Assembly: GCA_019243075.1 (NCBI GenBank)
Contig: JAFAUV010000114.1
Span: 1-11,716, forward strand
Direction: 5' to 3'
Length of the DNA stretch: 11,716 bases
Origin: Bradyrhizobium sp.
GTDB taxonomy: Bacteria > Pseudomonadota > Alphaproteobacteria > Rhizobiales > Xanthobacteraceae
A program made the translations under genes and the position numbers. Below, one piece after another: positions 7,059 through 11,716 of this stretch. Numbering within the stretch: the first letter of the stretch is position 1; every line of letters begins with the position of its first letter. Under the pieces are notes generated by a model, which was not told the DNA's origin, did no database searches, and worked only from the letters and a program-made list of their open reading frames with translations.

Positions 7059-7535
7059 ATGCGTACCTACGACCTCACCCCCTTTTATCGTTCCACTGTC
7101 GGCTTCGACCGTCTTTTCTCGCTGCTCGATCAGGCCAATGCTGACGGCGGCTCCGGCTACCCCCCCTACAACATCGAGCGCACCGGCGAGAATGCCTATC
7201 GCATCTCGGTCGCCGTCTCCGGCTTTGCCAAGGAGGAGCTGTCCATCGTCGCGAAGGAGAACACGCTGACGATCAAGGGCGAGAAAGTCGCCAATGAGAA
7301 CAGCAAGGACAAGGCCGAAGTGCTCTATCGCGGCATTGCCGCCCGCGCTTTCGAGCGGGTGTTCCAGCTCGCCGATTTCGTGGTGGTGAAGAATGCTTCA
7401 CTCGAGCACGGCCTGCTCCACGTCGATCTCGTCCGCGAGATCCCCGAGGCGAAGAAGCCCCGCAACATTCCGATCGGCACGACCGCGACTGCTCCCCAAG
7501 TGGTCGACGGCTCGACGGAGAAGGCTGCGGCCTGA
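7059..7535 (+). CDS. Small heat-shock protein, Hsp20/IbpA class A
   Basis: This 158-residue ATP-independent chaperone holds unfolding proteins in oligomeric assemblies during heat stress. The N-terminal arm MRTYDLTPFYRSTVGFDRLF is characteristic of the IbpA-like class A proteins of rhizobia. The alpha-crystallin domain runs from about 36 to 130 (PPYNIERTGENAYRISVAVSGF, ENTLTIKGEK, ARAFERVFQLADFVVV) and contains GLLHVDL at 118-124. The C-terminal anchoring motif I-x-I is at 137-139 (IPI). The length is normal. ATG 7059 follows GGAGGA at 7045-7050. It is a single-gene unit with its own RpoH-type promoter, ROSE leader and intrinsic terminator, so control at both transcription and translation by temperature is expected. 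Confidence 0.95.
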   Translation: MRTYDLTPFYRSTVGFDRLFSLLDQANADGGSGYPPYNIERTGENAYRISVAVSGFAKEELSIVAKENTLTIKGEKVANENSKDKAEVLYRGIAARAFERVFQLADFVVVKNASLEHGLLHVDLVREIPEAKKPRNIPIGTTATAPQVVDGSTEKAAA

Positions 7536-7559
7536 CGCCCGCTCGCATCACGTTAAGAG

Positions 7560-7587
7560 AACGCCCCGGCAAACCGGGGCGTTTTTT
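7560..7587 (+). terminator. Rho-independent terminator of hsp20
   Basis: ACGCCCCGG at 7561-7569 pairs perfectly with CCGGGGCGT at 7574-7582 around the loop CAAA, and the run T7582-T7587 follows. The stem begins 25 bases after the hsp20 stop. On the other strand the stem is followed by TTCTCTT, so it may also weakly terminate the convergent gene at 7630. Confidence 0.95.
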
Positions 7588-7629
7588 GTTGGCTGCCCGA
7601 GATTGCTTCGCTTCGCCCTTGACGACGGC

Positions 7630-8367
7630 CTACTCCAGCCCCTGGGCCGGCGGCATTTGCTGGGTCGGGCGGATCACCGGGACGGGCTTGGCCTCGCCGA
7701 CAGTCGATGTCGACGCTGGCGGAGCGACGCTCGCTTGCGCTGTCGGCGGCGTATCCGCCTTGGCCGGAGGCGGCGTCGTCGCCGTCGTCGGATTGGGCTG
7801 GATCGCGGCCGATTGGTGCGGCGGTGTGGACGGCGGATTGCCGGCGACCGCGGGTTTCGGCAATGGCAGCGGCACGGTGCGGCTTGCGACATGCGGCACC
7901 AAGGCCGGCGGCCGCGGCACGCCGCTGATCGGACCGTAGCCCGGCAGCCGCTCCGGCCCGAATGGGCCGAGATAGGAGCCGTAGCCGTAGGAGGGAACAA
8001 AGCGCAGGATTCGCCCATCGCGGGCGTCGATCACGAGCCGCCCGTCATTGCCAGCGCGATCGACCACGGCGATGAAATAGATCAGGCCGCGCTGACGCGG
8101 AACGCCGAGCGGCGAAAAGCCGTTGTCGCGCAACACCGCATAGACCTCCTGCGGCGGCATCAATGGCGGGCCGTAGCCGCCGTAACCGTAAACAGGCGGC
8201 GGCGCGGGAGGCGGCGCCGGCGGCATGGCTGCATACGGTCCGTCGACGTCGGAGACCGCATGATAGAAAGATCGGCCGCCCTCGGTGGGCGCCGGTGTTT
8301 GCGCATCGGCGGCAGCGGCCGCGAGCACCAATCCGGCCGTGATGGCCCAACCTCTGAAACGCATCAT
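7630..8367 (-). CDS. Secreted proline-rich protein with PepSY-like stretch, unknown function
   Basis: This 245-residue protein is not one I can name. Residues 1-22 are a signal peptide (MRFRGWAITAGLVLAAAAADA, cleavage near DAQ). A Pro/Gly/Tyr-rich link with YGYGGYG follows. Residues 71-124 form the only compact-looking part: PPQEVYAVLRDNGFSPLGVP, then GLIYFIAVVDRAGNDGRLVI and DARDGRILRFVP. This order (helix, strand carrying Y-x-V-like residues, closing D-x-x-D/G-x-I) recalls PepSY-type domains, but that is my inference. The tail from about 140 to 245 is low-complexity Pro/Ala/Thr and probably disordered in the periplasm or cell surface. ATG 8367 (or the adjacent ATG 8364) is preferred over a TTG at 8385 because it gives a clean signal peptide and follows GGAG. 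The gene is divergent from gltB and convergent with hsp20. Confidence 0.75.
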   Translation of the reverse strand: MMRFRGWAITAGLVLAAAAADAQTPAPTEGGRSFYHAVSDVDGPYAAMPPAPPPAPPPVYGYGGYGPPLMPPQEVYAVLRDNGFSPLGVPRQRGLIYFIAVVDRAGNDGRLVIDARDGRILRFVPSYGYGSYLGPFGPERLPGYGPISGVPRPPALVPHVASRTVPLPLPKPAVAGNPPSTPPHQSAAIQPNPTTATTPPPAKADTPPTAQASVAPPASTSTVGEAKPVPVIRPTQQMPPAQGLE

Positions 8368-8569
8368 CGCCAACTCGCTCCACAACGCCCGTTAAAGCCG
8401 GCGGCAAATCTCGGCTCCAATTTCGGCGGCGCTTGGGCCGGATCGCGGCACCTTTGCTTCCAAACCGCGGCGCCGGAGGCTTCTGCGTTTCAAGCCACAG
8501 CTCGATCAGAGGACCGGGGACTTTCGGACGCTTGTGTGGTAGGAGAAAATAAGGCAATGTGGGGGTTAG

Positions 8570-8643
8570 GACAGCAAAGCTGTCTCAAATTTCGTTGCGA
8601 AACCGGCACAGGTATTGCAACGAAAGTTCGGCGCCCGGCGCCG
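8570..8643. repeat. Cluster of three inverted repeats upstream of gltB
   Basis: Three inverted repeats lie back to back within 74 bases. The first is GACAGC (8570-8575) / GCTGTC (8579-8584) with an AAA centre. The second is TTTCGTTGC (8590-8598) / GCAACGAAA (8617-8625), perfect over 9 bp with an 18-base centre. The third is CGGCGCC (8629-8635) / GGCGCCG (8637-8643). They could be protein-binding sites, or successive hairpins of a leader or small RNA. No U-tract follows any of them, so they are not ordinary terminators. Confidence 0.55.
8604..8618 (+). promoter_or_regulatory. Candidate sigma-54 (RpoN) promoter for gltB
   Basis: CGGCAC at 8604-8609, five bases, then TTGC at 8615-8618 matches the -24/-12 form TGGCAC-N5-TTGC at all but the first base, with the required GG-N10-GC spacing. 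Transcription would start near 8630, about 175 bases before the gltB ATG. Nitrogen control of gltB via RpoN is plausible but inferred. The -12 element lies inside the right arm of the 9-bp inverted repeat. Confidence 0.45.
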
Positions 8644-8804
8644 CAAGATACCAGGCAAAATCGTTCTCCAGGCACGTTGAACGTTTAGCCTGAACTCTGA
8701 AAATAAGGCTCGCTTTTGGCCCGAGCGGCAGCCCCTGAGGTGCCGCGGAACGCCCAAGCTGCGCCGCAGACGAAGACAACGAGGCCCTATTCGGGGAGAC
8801 GCAA

Positions 8805-11716
<2,912 letters not shown>

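Larger units (their letters stand above)
8368..8804. other. Divergent intergenic region ahead of gltB
   Basis: These 437 bases lie between the start of the secreted-protein gene (-) and gltB (+). I see nothing distinct in 8386-8540. From 8541 it turns structured, with the inverted-repeat cluster and sigma-54-like motif listed separately. The 11-mer GAAAATAAGGC occurs at 8545-8555 and 8699-8709. A further 6-bp stem (GCGGCA 8725-8730 / TGCCGC 8741-8746) lies in what would be the gltB leader. A 43-codon frame (8557-8688) is open but does not look convincingly coding. Confidence 0.6.

Noticed and set aside
7393..8688. A 431-codon + frame running from inside hsp20 to ahead of gltB
   Set aside because: It crosses the hsp20 terminator and is antisense to the secreted-protein gene. 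The translation is Arg-rich low complexity with no domain.
8557..8688. A 43-codon frame starting ATG 8557 with AGGAG upstream, as a possible leader peptide for gltB
   Set aside because: The SD spacing of 11 bases is long, the composition is not typical of a real protein, and there is no run of regulatory codons or attenuator with a U-tract. It overlaps the inverted-repeat cluster.
8677..8706. A sigma-70-like promoter (TTGAAC and AAAATA) ahead of gltB
   Set aside because: The -35 matches TTGACA at only four positions and the -10 is poor; the sigma-54-like motif is the better match.

Overview
This window looks like ordinary core chromosome of a high-GC alphaproteobacterium, most likely Bradyrhizobium or a close relative (Nitrobacteraceae). 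That is an inference from four things: strong G/C third-position bias, a class A small heat-shock gene behind a ROSE-type RNA thermometer, a TolB-like/TPR adenylate cyclase of the kind common in Bradyrhizobium, and REP-like repeats of a style I associate with that group. I see no mobile element, phage, CRISPR array, rRNA or tRNA.

Layout, left to right. (1) A probable few-codon tail of an upstream gene, then hisN (inositol-monophosphatase-family histidinol phosphatase) and a Bug-family periplasmic solute-binding protein, both on the + strand. (2) A LysR regulator on the - strand, convergent with the Bug gene (3 bp between stops) and divergent from a TSUP/TauE-type permease gene. A T-N11-A palindrome lies between the two. 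The permease gene is broken by an apparent one-base deletion after codon 32. (3) A class III adenylate cyclase with a TolB-like middle and TPR tail on the + strand, converging through a REP-like inverted repeat on an alpha/beta hydrolase (lysophospholipase-like) on the - strand. (4) A heat-shock unit: RpoH-type promoter, ROSE thermometer, Hsp20 gene and a strong intrinsic terminator. (5) A secreted proline-rich protein with a PepSY-like stretch on the - strand. (6) A 437-bp divergent intergenic region rich in inverted repeats, with a sigma-54-like promoter motif. (7) gltB, the large subunit of NADPH glutamate synthase, which runs off the right edge with about 970 codons present.

The genes are mostly independent single-gene units. 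The linked pairs are LysR with its divergent permease, and the heat-shock promoter/thermometer/chaperone/terminator unit. gltB begins with a long propeptide before its catalytic Cys59. The large open frame on the - strand opposite gltB is a codon-bias shadow. I found no convincing undescribed system. The most useful observations are the permease frameshift, the heat-shock control region, the inverted-repeat cluster before gltB, and an unusual Glu at the likely substrate-specifying position of the cyclase.
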